Shown here: piece by piece, positions 1 to 10,066 of the stretch
How the letters are laid out: each line of letters opens with the position of its first letter
Position numbering within the stretch: the stretch's first letter is position 1
Assembly (NCBI RefSeq): GCF_001640025.1
Contig: NC_031674.1
Coordinates: 3,720,001 to 3,784,000 of the forward strand
From: Sugiyamaella lignohabitans
Lineage: Eukaryota; Ascomycota; Dipodascomycetes; Dipodascales; Trichomonascaceae
Length of the DNA stretch: 64,000 bases
Direction: 5' to 3'
The notes under the pieces: model-generated
Databases searched by the model: none
Told to the model about the DNA's origin: nothing
The model's input: only the letters and a program-made list of their open reading frames with translations
Translations under genes and position numbers: made by a program

Positions 1-725
1 AAAGGCAGTTGCGATATCGACCTTCGGTACTTGTCAATTAACATGTCAACACTCTTTTTATCGGTACTTTTAATGAGACTATTCTTATTGAATAGTATGG
101 AGTGGGTATGGGAGTTTACTGGAACACCCCATTTTCGGAGCAAATGGTATACCTTTTGTGCCAACTGTTGATTATATTCAGATTTGTTTCCCTGTACTTT
201 GAAGGGTAGGCCCTTAACTGTCTCAGTAATGTCGTGGCTTAAGATATGCTTGAGTATGAGATTCATACCTACCGATCCATTTGTTCGCGCTAACTTGACT
301 ATGTATATAGCTTGCGCAAGGTTTCCTTTTATTAGTTGCTTTTCAACATCTTCAGCCACAAGATAAGAATTCTTCACGCGCTCTACCGATGTGCCTAAAA
401 ACCGGAATACCAAACCATGTCGAACATTAAATGTGGGTGTTGATTTGAGAAGCTTATAAATATCTTGGCTGAAAAAAGTTTCGACTCTCGAGGATAGTAG
501 ATCATTCACTTTGAATATATCCGGTTTTGATATTTCATTATCCAGTTTATTCTTTTTATCGCCACTGATTCTCATACTGATTCCATCATTCTCATCTCCT
601 AAGACCTCCCGTAGTCGAGATTTTAAAGGGACGATGCCTTTCCTCGCCATACGCCCCGTATTGCTCGTTGAAAAACATGCCCTAGATCCAATCGCCAAGG
701 ATCTCCTTTTGAATATATCCAACAT
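1..725 (-). CDS. Mitochondrial pentatricopeptide-repeat (PPR) protein, 3' end outside window
   Basis: An uninterrupted minus-strand frame runs from an ATG at 725 off the left edge, giving about 241 residues of the N-terminal part. The start reads MLDIFKRRSLAIGSRACFST, a basic, Arg/Ser-rich sequence without acidic residues after position 3, typical of a mitochondrial presequence. A stop codon lies in frame shortly upstream, which supports this start. Further in, near residues 125-215, are helical segments with the look of degenerate PPR repeats (GNLAQAIYIVKLART, then KVYHLLRKWGVPVNSHTHSI). PPR proteins bind organellar RNA and act in processing, stability or translation of mitochondrial transcripts. 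Among yeast members it resembles the Ccm1/Dmr1 kind in general form, but this is not settled. It is transcribed divergently from the CSN1 homologue. The PPR assignment is moderate and the exact orthologue is uncertain. Confidence 0.6.
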   Translation of the reverse strand, partial: MLDIFKRRSLAIGSRACFSTSNTGRMARKGIVPLKSRLREVLGDENDGISMRISGDKKNKLDNEISKPDIFKVNDLLSSRVETFFSQDIYKLLKSTPTFNVRHGLVFRFLGTSVERVKNSYLVAEDVEKQLIKGNLAQAIYIVKLARTNGSVGMNLILKHILSHDITETVKGLPFKVQGNKSEYNQQLAQKVYHLLRKWGVPVNSHTHSILFNKNSLIKSTDKKSVDMLIDKYRRSISQLP

Positions 726-1094
726 CCCTCTCCTCTGCCTTCCTGGTTTTGTGTTGAATTATTGTTGATTCCAAACGCTCTAACCTGCATCAAATATTTC
801 TGCGCTATCAGAAGATAAGGGTTAGGCAATTTGATATAGACACTTGACGCTTGGTGCACGCTAACACTCATTTATACCGACAACCGAGTCGGGATCAGAT
901 AGAACCATTGCCATCCACTATCTACAAATATTGTTGAGCTTTTATTTTCATTTATTTGTGTCCAGAAAAGGCCCTGTGATTTAATCTGGATAGCGGCCGG
1001 AACCCTGAAGCCGCATAATGATTAGGTCGGTTATCATTTATGCAATCTGGGTCATCTATATTTCATCATTAAGTTTCGTCATACCTCAATAACA
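726..1094. promoter_or_regulatory. Divergent promoter region, PPR gene / CSN1
   Basis: This 369-base gap separates two divergent starts and so must hold both promoters. It contains a CGGCCGG-rich patch near 990-1015 but no clear TATA box. A minus-strand reading frame with an ATG at 871 overlaps it, but it is out of frame with the PPR protein and looks like chance. Confidence 0.4.
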
Positions 1095-2579
1095 ATGTCG
1101 CTGGAATTAGGCGGACGAAACGATATAGATAATGTGATTGACAAAATTATCTCCCATTACTCAGGATATGCTCTCTTTCAGCGTTTGAATTTCTATGGAT
1201 TGAGTGGTAACAGAGAGCTTCAAACTAAAATATATGAGAGGCTTGTCAAGCTGGCGAAAGAAAGTGCCAAAAGTACTACTTTATATGAAGAATACCGCAA
1301 AAAGCTTCATCGACTGAAACCTGACAGTCCATTGGTAATAGAGGACCCTGAATGGATAGCTAAAACCGATTCAGAGTTTGAACAAGTTACAAGTTCGTTA
1401 GATTCAGCTGTTCGAACTCACGCGGAAAACCAGGAATATAAAGAGGCATCTCTGGCTTCAATTGAGATTGGAATGCTCTATATTAATAATGGAGATTTAA
1501 TTGGTGCTCAAAGATATTTTCGAAGAGCGCTGGATCTCTCAGGTAGCAACTATGGGCCAAGAAGATTTCCTACTGTAACTGGGCAATCACAACTCAGGCT
1601 TGCTGAGATATCTATACTTACTAAACAATGGTCCATAGCAAAGAGTCAGATCCATAGGAGTTTGCCAGTTGATAATAACGGTAAACTGAAATTATCACAA
1701 ATTCAATTGGACAGCCCTAGCATTGTGGGAATGCAAGTTATTTACTCAATAGCCTGCTTGGGGATTGGTGATTTCGAAGAATGTGCTGGCTCGTTTCTAA
1801 AGATTGGTGAAGGATTAAGCGGTAATAGGGAGATGGATTCGGTGGAAATACCGAGAGCCTCGAAGATGGACACAGAAGGGACTGGCTTTGAAGTGAGAGC
1901 AGATCAAAGAGGAGAAAAAGTTAACAACAACACAAAACAGGCTAGTACGTTTTCAGATAATGAAGACCTGACAGTTTCTGCTGAATATCTGGAAAAAGTT
2001 CTAGAATCTAGTCAGGTGATGAAGTTTAAAGATATTGGCCCAATTGTTACAGTATGTTCACTGGCAACATTTTCACGACAGCACCTTCGTTTTATGATCG
2101 ACAAAGACTCTCTTTACTCTACTTTTATTGAGGAAACTCCGTATTTACGAAATCTTGTCTCCTCATTTTTGAGTTTGAAGTTGGATGGGTTCTTTGCATT
2201 GTGGAGCGCACATTCCTCGTCGTTTGAAATGGATCCGTATCTTGGGCCCCATTTGAATAGTTTGTACCTACGCATCAAAGAAAGAGCCTATGGCCAATAT
2301 CTTTCAGTTTTCAAGTCTGTTCCACTAGAATCGATGCAACAATTATTTTCTGAGGGACAAAGTGCCATTGATGGTCTCTCATCTTATATTGAAAAATCCG
2401 GATCTGATATGAGAGTAGATCAATTAAACAACGTAGTATCTACTGCTCCTCAGAACCAGTATTTGGAAGTTTATACAAAAAGTGAAAGCGTTTCTGCCGA
2501 TTTTATTCACGATTCCTATGGTCTCATATGGGGGGTCAATTGTATGGATCTCCCGTCAGTTCCTAATGTCACGAACTAG
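1095..2579 (+). CDS. CSN1: COP9 signalosome subunit 1 (Rpn7/PCI family)
   Basis: The product is 494 residues, near the usual length of CSN1/GPS1. The N-terminal half has the TPR-like helical Rpn7 domain. It includes a segment at about residues 110-165 (EYKEASLASIEIGMLYINNGD, then GAQRYFRRALDLSG) with the alternating helices typical of CSN1 and proteasome subunit Rpn7. The C-terminal third corresponds to the PCI domain, though the last 60 residues are poorly conserved and end in a proline-rich tail. CSN1 is a scaffold subunit of the COP9 signalosome, which removes Nedd8/Rub1 from cullins and so tunes SCF ubiquitin ligases in the nucleus and cytosol. A central acidic, Lys-rich insert (about residues 255-300) is likely disordered. 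The alternative would be Rpn7 itself, but the length and insert fit CSN1 better. The gene converges on PRC1, only 54 bases away. Confidence 0.7.
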   Translation: MSLELGGRNDIDNVIDKIISHYSGYALFQRLNFYGLSGNRELQTKIYERLVKLAKESAKSTTLYEEYRKKLHRLKPDSPLVIEDPEWIAKTDSEFEQVTSSLDSAVRTHAENQEYKEASLASIEIGMLYINNGDLIGAQRYFRRALDLSGSNYGPRRFPTVTGQSQLRLAEISILTKQWSIAKSQIHRSLPVDNNGKLKLSQIQLDSPSIVGMQVIYSIACLGIGDFEECAGSFLKIGEGLSGNREMDSVEIPRASKMDTEGTGFEVRADQRGEKVNNNTKQASTFSDNEDLTVSAEYLEKVLESSQVMKFKDIGPIVTVCSLATFSRQHLRFMIDKDSLYSTFIEETPYLRNLVSSFLSLKLDGFFALWSAHSSSFEMDPYLGPHLNSLYLRIKERAYGQYLSVFKSVPLESMQQLFSEGQSAIDGLSSYIEKSGSDMRVDQLNNVVSTAPQNQYLEVYTKSESVSADFIHDSYGLIWGVNCMDLPSVPNVTN

Positions 2580-2633
2580 ATAAATTAATTTATACTTATA
2601 CTTCATGATATAATGTGTAAACCAAACTCTAGC

Positions 2634-4334
2634 CTATGTGAATGCATATTCTCCGGATATCCAGCTGTTCAACATCGCAAGAGAGTTCTTTGGTTGGTTA
2701 AATGGTACTATACGTTAGTTCGACTTCATATCAGAGTGCTACATCCTAGTACTTACCCATATGCCCAGCGTTATAAACTCGCAAAAATGTAAAATTATCA
2801 ACATTTTTAACTTGGCCAGCTAAATCTCCATCTACCCACCAATCTTGCATTGGTGTACTGTTAAAGAGTCCCCCTTTGTTCCACTCAAGGGCGTTGACCC
2901 AAGCTTGATTACCAAGCCAGTTGCATTGGAAATCTTTATCACCCGCATATATGAGGACAGGAAGGCCAGCCTCTAACAGATATGCCACGTCTTGATGGAA
3001 TGGCATTGATAGGTCTCCCTGAGAATAAAATTGTCTGAAATGTTAGAAACATGTTCCAGTGACTAATGGGAGAATATAGAAACTTACGCCCCAACATCGT
3101 GATCGCAGCCAACAAAAGATTCTACTTCCGACCCAATTGCTAGTTTTATTTCTGGCAAATTCATATACTCTGTTATCCACTCCTCTTGGACATAACAGAG
3201 GGAGCTATTTCCACAGGGGACTCGCATATCATACACATTGAGCCCGGTCTCTCGAAATGGTTGTTTGATAACACCACAGTGTATTTCTGAAGGTACACAA
3301 GCCAAAGCAGTGGGATTTTGATAGCATACTTCTAGTAATCGTTTACAACGAGGCCACTGATCGCGCATAAACTGACATTGATCGGGGTTCAACACGGCCG
3401 GGTGGCCGCCTTTTCCACATGCCATGGGTTCAAAATACTCATCCTGAATTAATGGATTAGTAATACCATTACCAATGAGAATTGAACTAAGGTTAAAATT
3501 TCTATTAGGATCATCATTATTAGAAATAATTTCTCTAGCAAATGCAGGAATATAATGTCCAGCGTAAGATTCCCCTGAGATATGAAATGGGAGAGTACTG
3601 TATTCAGGAAATTGCTGAAAGAACAGTTTTAAAAAGGCGTAAAAGTCTTTCCCAGCAGCAACTGTAGTTTTTACTGGCTTGGATGAGTATGAATGACCAA
3701 CATTAACAGGCTGATCAAGGAAGATGACACTTGCATTAGAATTCCAGGAGTATGGATTGTAAATAGGTTTGAGATCCTGACCAATAGCACTGGGGCCCAA
3801 TTCAAAAAAGAGACCACCTGTCATCGATGAACAACCAGGTCCCCCATTAATCCAAAGCACAACCGGATCATTCTTGGGATCGTTGCGGGATTCAAAAAAC
3901 CAAAAGAAAAAGTGCTTGTCGTCATCCTCAATATCTAGATAGCCTGAATATTGCTTAACACTGTCAATACCAAGTTCTCCAGGCGTTTTAATTCTCAACT
4001 TGCGATTTGGAATTTGATCATTTGTAACTTGATATAACCAATTGCTTTGAGGAGAAGTTTTCACCGGTTTTGAAAGGCTGAGCGCTTGTTTCACAGCATC
4101 TGGGTGGTCCCTAGCAAGTGATTCCCAGAGAGAATAAATATGCGGAGATAGAAGAGATTTGGAATCATTGAAATATTCTGCAGCCTGTTCAATTATGGAC
4201 TCAGTTTTATCAATAGTCAATTGTAGCTGGGAGATGTCAGAGTCGTATCTTCCCCACGAGCCTAATGGAACTGAGAATGCGCTTGCTTCTGAAAAGACGA
4301 AAGCTGCTGTCGCCAAAAATACACCAATCTTCAT
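2634..4334 (-). CDS. PRC1: Vacuolar carboxypeptidase Y precursor (serine carboxypeptidase), three exons
   Basis: Three exons are needed: 4334-3088, 3034-2757 and 2707-2634, with introns of 53 bases (3087-3035) and 49 bases (2756-2708). Both introns start GTAAGT and have CTAAC a few bases before the AG. The joined product is 532 residues, the length of yeast carboxypeptidase Y. It starts with a hydrophobic signal peptide (MKIGVFLATAAFVFSEASA) and a long propeptide. The family motifs follow in order: GGPGCSS (oxyanion hole), GESYAGHY with the nucleophile Ser near residue 254, YAGDKDFQCNWLGN with the catalytic Asp, and GHMVPF with the catalytic His. The second splice junction rebuilds GHMV exactly, which confirms it. 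The enzyme removes C-terminal residues from peptides in the vacuole. Several N-x-S/T glycosylation sites are present. No QRPL sorting motif was seen, so its sorting signal differs or has diverged. Confidence 0.93.
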
Positions 4335-5426
4335 TGTTAAACTTGATTGTGACTTGAATCCAGGTTAATCTAGACACCTGGATTTTATTCGTATCGTTAT
4401 CTTCTCTAACAGCCCGAAGAGCAAGGCAATTTATGGTGCCTCTATGGGCGTACAGATTACCATCAATTATTTATCAGTACGGTGGTGATTCTCTCTATGC
4501 ACACAGATTAAGATTAGGGTCCCCACACGGCATCAATTGCCGATCTCGGATTCCGACGTTTATTCAGTGATCGAAACATAGGAATAATTGTTCTCCTTAT
4601 CTTTATGTATTGAGAGATGTGCTGTTACTTGTTTGAGCACACAATCTCTTTTGTACGCTTGTTATTTCTATCTTAGACATACTGGTAATGTCTTTTTTTT
4701 TTGGACTAATGAATTAAAATCAGCTAAGCTATCCAGATGGACATTTAGGCATCAAAAGCCTATCAATTTTGACAACAACTTTATATCTATAGTAGTTTGT
4801 CACAGGTCCTGTCGTTTAACTTCTGTTGACAAGGCTAACTTATCTGCTTGATTCGGAAGTGCACGGTTGGAACGCGTATGCATGATATGCACGACAAAGT
4901 TATCTATTGACAATCGCTCTGTATCTGGCAGAGTTAGATAGCATACTTAGTGGCATATGTTAATTGTTTTAAATAGTAAGAATGGCAGGATTCTATTTGC
5001 CAGTGAACCCTCAACTATGATATGCGTTGCCGACTTATGACTTGACTCCCTCAATTCCTTTAAATGTCTCAAATTATGATTTGATTAAGCAAGCTCCCGA
5101 TTAAATGGGGAGAGTCTATATTACGAAATAGCTGACTTAGATTGGCTGGTAAATTAGGCACGCCTATTTATTGGCGTATGTGGGTTAGGAATCAACGTTT
5201 TTGCAGATTAATCCCGCATAAAAGCATAAATAAGCACGGGCTTCGAACTGCTTGTGAATCTAGATTTTCCTATCACGCTTAAGTTTCTTTCTTTTCGATA
5301 TCAAAGTATATTTGTCAAAAAAAATTAGATGACAGATAGAATAAACGCTCAAAGACACTGAATAGTTTTTGTTGGTTTGAAACCCAAAGAAACTTCGTGC
5401 TGCTTATACACAGCTTATACACAGAT
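4335..5426. promoter_or_regulatory. Divergent promoter region, PRC1 / SulP transporter
   Basis: This 1.1 kb non-coding stretch lies between the divergent starts of carboxypeptidase Y and the SulP transporter. It is AT-rich, with short chance reading frames only. A small inverted repeat, ACGCC-TATTTATT-GGCGT, lies near 5160-5178. I see no RNA gene or mobile element in it. Confidence 0.35.
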
Positions 5427-7475
5427 ATGTCTTCATCTTATGGAGGAACTCACAATCAAGATGAGCAGAGTCCACTACTGGGTGTTGTTCAGAGCCACGC
5501 CAAGAAGCTGCAATATACTATAGACAATGACAATGATACTGGCTCTATGACAAGTGGTCATCACATTGTAAGGCCAGCTACCTTAGTAAAACTGCCCGAG
5601 AGAGGTGCGTTGAAGCCCCCAGCTAGATCATACTGGTCCTACTACATACCTGCATTTTCGTGGATTTCTGAATACCAGCTAACCTATCTTTTGGGCGATT
5701 TCATAGCAGGAGCGACACTTGCAAGTTTTCAAATTCCGGTTAGTATGAGTTATGCAACTTCTCTAGCAAATGTACCTACTATTTCTGGGTTATATGGTCT
5801 TGTTGTACCTCCTATTGTCTACGCAATATTTGGATCGGTTCCTTTGATGATTGTTGGTCCAGAGGGCCCAATTTCGCTGGTAGTTGGTCAAGCAATGATC
5901 CCATACATTCACAAGAAAGGAAATGAAGCTATTATTAATACCGCATCTTCACTCTCCCCGTCTGAAGTAACTGGTATCATTGCAGGTTCGTCAGGAGCCG
6001 TTTTATTGAGCGCTGGACTGTTAAGATTGGGATTTCTCGACTCGGTACTTTCTAAAGCCCTACTTCGTGGTTTCATCTCGGCTGTGGGTTTCGTTATGAT
6101 GGTCGATCAGCTTCCCGCTATTTTAGGACTGACCGACTTGATGCATGAAATTACAGAGACTCATCCATCGCCTATCGGTAAACTGGTGTTTCTCTTAGAA
6201 CACTGGAAGAAAGCAGATCCTTTGACATCTAAAGTCGCATTTTTAGCTCTTTTCACTGTGTTAACGTTAAGAATAATTAAGCGGAAGTACACTGGAAAGT
6301 TCAAGTTACTTCACTTTTTTCCAGAGATATTGTTTGTTGTCATCATTTCCACTGTTCTCTGTACGTATCTGAACCTCGATGAAGCTGGCTTAGAGGTCGT
6401 TGGTTCAATTACGCCTGGAAAAGTCGTAGTGGAATTCCCTATAACCCCGAGCAAATGGCATGATTTTAGAGCGAATTTCTCTGCTTCATTTTTTGCCGCT
6501 GTTCTTGGCTTTTTCGAATCCACAATTGCGGCTAAGGCCATAGGTAGCAGATATGATTGCAATATCTCAACCAATCGGGAACTAGTTGCACTAGGACTGT
6601 GCAATATTGGTGGTAGTTTGGTCAGCGCGTTACCGTCATTTGGGGGTTATGCTAGAAGTAAGGTCAACGGGCTATCAGGAGCAAAGACTCAAATGTCTTC
6701 CATATTTATGGCCCTGTTTACTGTTGTCTCTATTGCATACTTGATGCCATACTTTTTCTACTTGCCTAAATGTGTACTTTCTTCTGTTATTACTGTGATT
6801 GGTTTATCTTTGGTTGAAGAGGCCCCAGCCGATATAAAGTTCTACTGGAAGATTGGTGGATATCAGGACTTGTTTACTCTATTTTTAACATTGATATTTA
6901 CCATGATGTGGTCAGTTCAGACGGGCATAGCTGTAGGTGTATTTTTTTCGGTTGTTAGGGTGATCAAACATGCGACCAGACCACGCATCCAAATCCTTGG
7001 ACGTATACCAGGAACAAACGTTTTTCGCAATGCGGATGAGAACCCCGATGCTCTGGAAGCTATCGAAGGTTGTCTCATAGTGAAGATTCCAGAGCCGTTA
7101 ACGTTTGCCAATACGGGTGACCTTGCCAACAGATTAAGAAGGCTGGAGCTCTATGGATCAATGCGCGTTCACCCTTCACATCCAAGACTGGTTGAGCAAG
7201 ACCATATTCACTATATAATTATCGACCTTCGTGGAATGACTGAGTGCGACTCGAGTGCCGTTCATGCCTTACATGAAATAATTGTTGGCTACATTAACCG
7301 CAATATTACTGTGATTTTCACGCGGATGCCCCAAGACCGGGTCATCAGAAAAATGTTTGAGAAGTCAGGAATAAACAAAATCGTTGTTCGTCAAAGTAAA
7401 GGACATGCTTTTTTTGACACAATTGAAAATGCTTTGATCCATATTGACTCCGTTACTCCTGGAGGGAACGTTTAA
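5427..7475 (+). CDS. SulP/SLC26-family anion transporter with STAS domain
   Basis: The first ATG of the frame is at 5427, giving 682 residues; the frame extends 30 bases upstream only through non-ATG codons. A hydrophilic N-terminus of about 75 residues is followed by 10-12 membrane segments. The SulP signature region is clear: GDFIAGATLASFQIPVSMSY, then GLYGLVVPPIVYAIFGSVP and the conserved MIVGPEGPISLVVGQA. The C-terminal 170 residues form a cytoplasmic STAS domain (IIIDLRGMTECDSSAVHALHE). The family moves sulfate and other anions. The closest Saccharomyces relative by form is the uncharacterised YPR003C rather than the high-affinity sulfate permeases SUL1/SUL2, so the substrate is unknown. 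It converges on the prolidase gene with 70 bases between the stops. Confidence 0.85.
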   Translation: MSSSYGGTHNQDEQSPLLGVVQSHAKKLQYTIDNDNDTGSMTSGHHIVRPATLVKLPERGALKPPARSYWSYYIPAFSWISEYQLTYLLGDFIAGATLASFQIPVSMSYATSLANVPTISGLYGLVVPPIVYAIFGSVPLMIVGPEGPISLVVGQAMIPYIHKKGNEAIINTASSLSPSEVTGIIAGSSGAVLLSAGLLRLGFLDSVLSKALLRGFISAVGFVMMVDQLPAILGLTDLMHEITETHPSPIGKLVFLLEHWKKADPLTSKVAFLALFTVLTLRIIKRKYTGKFKLLHFFPEILFVVIISTVLCTYLNLDEAGLEVVGSITPGKVVVEFPITPSKWHDFRANFSASFFAAVLGFFESTIAAKAIGSRYDCNISTNRELVALGLCNIGGSLVSALPSFGGYARSKVNGLSGAKTQMSSIFMALFTVVSIAYLMPYFFYLPKCVLSSVITVIGLSLVEEAPADIKFYWKIGGYQDLFTLFLTLIFTMMWSVQTGIAVGVFFSVVRVIKHATRPRIQILGRIPGTNVFRNADENPDALEAIEGCLIVKIPEPLTFANTGDLANRLRRLELYGSMRVHPSHPRLVEQDHIHYIIIDLRGMTECDSSAVHALHEIIVGYINRNITVIFTRMPQDRVIRKMFEKSGINKIVVRQSKGHAFFDTIENALIHIDSVTPGGNV

Positions 7476-7545
7476 CGTACTATTTATATGTCGCATTTAG
7501 CATAGATTCTTGATAGAAATAAAGACAGTTACATATATTATTACG

Positions 7546-8964
7546 TTATACAACTACATGGAAGTGATCTCTACCTTTCGAAATTCCTGCCTTAACAATC
7601 TTGGCGATTTCATCTGCATCCTTTGTGATCTTGGTAAGGTCATAAAAGCCTTTGTCAGTAACAAGGACATCATCTTCAATACGAATTCCTCCAACAGGCA
7701 AGTATTTCTCAAGCACTTTTTCATCAATATACTTAGCTTGCTCAGGGTTAGACAGAACTGGCTCGAGGAGGAACTTGTTGAAATAAATACCGGGCTCGAC
7801 AGTGACAACCATATTGGCTTGCAAATTTCTTCTAATACGCAAATACTTGAACATAGGATCAGGGTCGTCGTAATTAGCCAATCCAGCGGTATCATGAGTA
7901 TCCATACCGAGCATATGACCCAGACCATGGGGATAGAAAGATGCAGAAATACGAGACTCGAGGATCTCTTCAGGAGTACCGTTTTTGAAAATGCCGAGCT
8001 CAAGGAAGTGCTTGATGAGGATCTCGTGAGAAAGTTGGTGGAGGTTATCCCAAGATACACCAGGAGCGACCCTGTTCATAGTCTGAGTTTGCATATCCAA
8101 AACAGCCTCATAGATGGCACGAGCTTCAGTCGTCCACTCTCCATTGATAGGAAAAACTCTGGTCACATCCGCAGCATAATTTTCCCATTCAGCACCGGCG
8201 TCAATAAGAACCAACTGCTTATCAGCTTCAAGAGGGAGATCATTCTTAGTATAGTGCAAGGTGCCACAGTTGACACCAGAGCAGCAAATAGGGTCATAAG
8301 CCTGGTTCTTAGATCCTTGGCGCATGGCGTGGTAAACAAACTCAGCATGGATATGTCCCTCATTCTTTTCGATTGGCAAGGCAGACATTACAGCTAGGTG
8401 AGAATTATCAGTGATTTCAGAGGCACGCTTCATGAGAGAAATTTCATATTCATCTTTTATCATACGGGTTTCATCAAGTGCCTCCAAAAGTAAATCGGAC
8501 TGTTGAACCACTGAGTATTCTTCGGATTCATCAACGGCAAGAATAAGACGGTTGGTGGAGCCAGTGAAAGCTTTCAAGTCGGATTCCAATTCTGACGAGT
8601 ACTTAACTTCGTCGACATCATACTTGGCCTGAGCTTGTTCCAGACTCAAAGGCATACCGCTCCACATGACCTCTTCCTTATCCAAAGGAGGAAGATACAA
8701 CGTAAGCTTATCCTTTGAGATATCATAGGTGACATGGCCCTCATGAAGATCATGAGCGCCAGTCAAATAGTTGAAATACCGATTTTGGCGAAATGGAATA
8801 TTTTGATCACAGTGGGGCCATAGGGTAGGTTTAGAAGCTGCCGCGTAGATTAAACTCGAATTAGCGACTGATTCGTCGACTGATCTCTTCTTAGCGAACA
8901 CCTTTAGGTTCTCAGCCGAACGACGAGCGTGAGATTTAGCTGGATATTTAGTAGTTGCTGTCAT
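7546..8964 (-). CDS. Xaa-Pro dipeptidase/aminopeptidase (prolidase, M24B)
   Basis: The product is 472 residues. It has an N-terminal aminopeptidase-P domain (LWPHCDQNIPFRQNRYFNYL) and a C-terminal pita-bread metallopeptidase domain. The five metal ligands of the family are visible: Asp in LIDAGAEWENYAADVTRVFP (two, near residues 253 and 264), His in HGLGHMLGMDTHD (near 346), Glu in VEPGIYF (near 393) and Glu in RIEDDVLVT (near 428). The enzyme uses two Mn or similar ions to cleave the bond before proline, releasing or recycling proline from peptides. It matches fungal prolidases (PEPP type; Saccharomyces YFR006W). The protein lacks an obvious signal peptide, so it is probably cytosolic. A 295-residue frame on the opposite strand is a shadow of this gene. 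Confidence 0.92.
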   Translation of the reverse strand: MTATTKYPAKSHARRSAENLKVFAKKRSVDESVANSSLIYAAASKPTLWPHCDQNIPFRQNRYFNYLTGAHDLHEGHVTYDISKDKLTLYLPPLDKEEVMWSGMPLSLEQAQAKYDVDEVKYSSELESDLKAFTGSTNRLILAVDESEEYSVVQQSDLLLEALDETRMIKDEYEISLMKRASEITDNSHLAVMSALPIEKNEGHIHAEFVYHAMRQGSKNQAYDPICCSGVNCGTLHYTKNDLPLEADKQLVLIDAGAEWENYAADVTRVFPINGEWTTEARAIYEAVLDMQTQTMNRVAPGVSWDNLHQLSHEILIKHFLELGIFKNGTPEEILESRISASFYPHGLGHMLGMDTHDTAGLANYDDPDPMFKYLRIRRNLQANMVVTVEPGIYFNKFLLEPVLSNPEQAKYIDEKVLEKYLPVGGIRIEDDVLVTDKGFYDLTKITKDADEIAKIVKAGISKGRDHFHVVV

Positions 8965-9474
8965 TCCGTTTGTTAATTACTGTTTTATAAATTAGTAGTA
9001 AAAAGATAAAAGAAATCCACTGTCTTGAAAAATCTTGAGACACTGCCAAGCAATAGGGCTAAGAGTCTCTTTTAAAGCTTCCAAATCCAGTGCATTGAAG
9101 CTCGATCTGCACGGCATCGCTTGCCTGCAATGACCAACGGTGACAGCTTATTTTCCCGCTTTGTCGGCCTCCGCTAAATAGTTGCATCTTTCTCCAGCAG
9201 CCAAAGACAGCAACAATATCGCACGTTTTCTCTGTACCTCTCAAGACATTGTAGAATGTTCGGCGAAGAGAAAGAGCGAGAGAGAGAGAGTACTCTGAAG
9301 ACTGTCTTGAAATATTTTGATTACCAGTAGTCTGATAAGGAATATAAATATACTGTTAAGCGTAGAAACTATGCTACTAACCACCACAAATTTGAACCTG
9401 AGTTATGCAACTTCACATGTATCTCTCTCCACACATACAGTTAGCAAGTTTAAAAGACCTCCCGACAAATTATA
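8965..9474. promoter_or_regulatory. Divergent promoter region, prolidase / FMP46-like gene
   Basis: This 510-base gap holds a GA-rich run (about 9262-9289, GAGAGAGAGA type) and an AATATAAATA box at 9341-9350, about 125 bases before the FMP46-like start. No gene is supported here. Confidence 0.4.
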
Positions 9475-9945
9475 ATGCTGAAATCATTCCAAAAATTGCG
9501 AGGAGCTGTGACTCTATTGTAAGTCCTGGGATCATAGGTGTTTACTATGTAGTTTTTGTTGCTCTTTATTTACAGTAACCTAGATGATGTATGCTCAGGG
9601 GATTTCGCACTAACTCCAGACTATAGCCATAATCCAGAATCGGCGGTTTCACGAAATCTGAAGTCATATATCACTCAGAAATTTGAAGACAGGGGAAGTC
9701 GCTCTTTTGATATTGAAATTACCGAATCTAACCCTACCTCTGACCAGCTCAAGTCAATTCTGGAATATGCTGAAGAGAATAAGGGCCAGTCTATAGTTAC
9801 AGACCCACTCACGCCGTCTACACGCTATCCACCGTCAGTTATCAAACCAATTCTTGTGGACTGGCACCACGGTCGAATTGCAGTCAATAACGAATATCTG
9901 GCAAAGCAAATATTAAATGACCTTGCCAAGCAAGGCGAAGACTAG
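9475..9945 (+). CDS. FMP46: Fmp46-like mitochondrial thioredoxin-fold protein (DUF1687), two exons
   Basis: The short first exon is 9475-9518 and encodes MLKSFQKLRGAVTLF; a 57-base intron (9519-9575, GTAAGT...TTACAG) follows, and exon 2 is 9576-9945. The joined product has 137 residues. The N-terminal MLKSFQKLRGAVTLF resembles the start of Saccharomyces Fmp46 (133 residues), as do the SDQLKSILEY segment and the closing PILVDWHHGRIAV motif of this fungal family. These proteins have a thioredoxin-like fold and are mitochondrial, possibly redox-active, but no biochemical role is established. No CxxC pair is seen; a single Cys lies near residue 20. The intron lacks a clear CTAAC branch site (TTTACTATG may serve), unlike others in the window. 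Its stop lies 121 bases from the convergent NOP58 stop. Confidence 0.75.
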
Positions 9946-10066
9946 AGTGGCAAACAGTAGCAACTGAAAATGCTATATATTTGATTAAAACGAAAACAAA
10001 AAACAACAGAAACTATAAATACAAATTATCCACTCTCTTCATGATATATACAAGAATAAATTAATA

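Noticed and set aside
623..871. 82-residue minus-strand frame upstream of the PPR gene
   Set aside because: It overlaps the true PPR start in another frame and shows no family features. A frame joining it to the PPR gene by splicing would need a weak donor.
7510..8397. 295-codon plus-strand frame opposite the prolidase gene
   Set aside because: It lies entirely antisense to a strongly conserved enzyme, and its product has no family features. It is a shadow frame.
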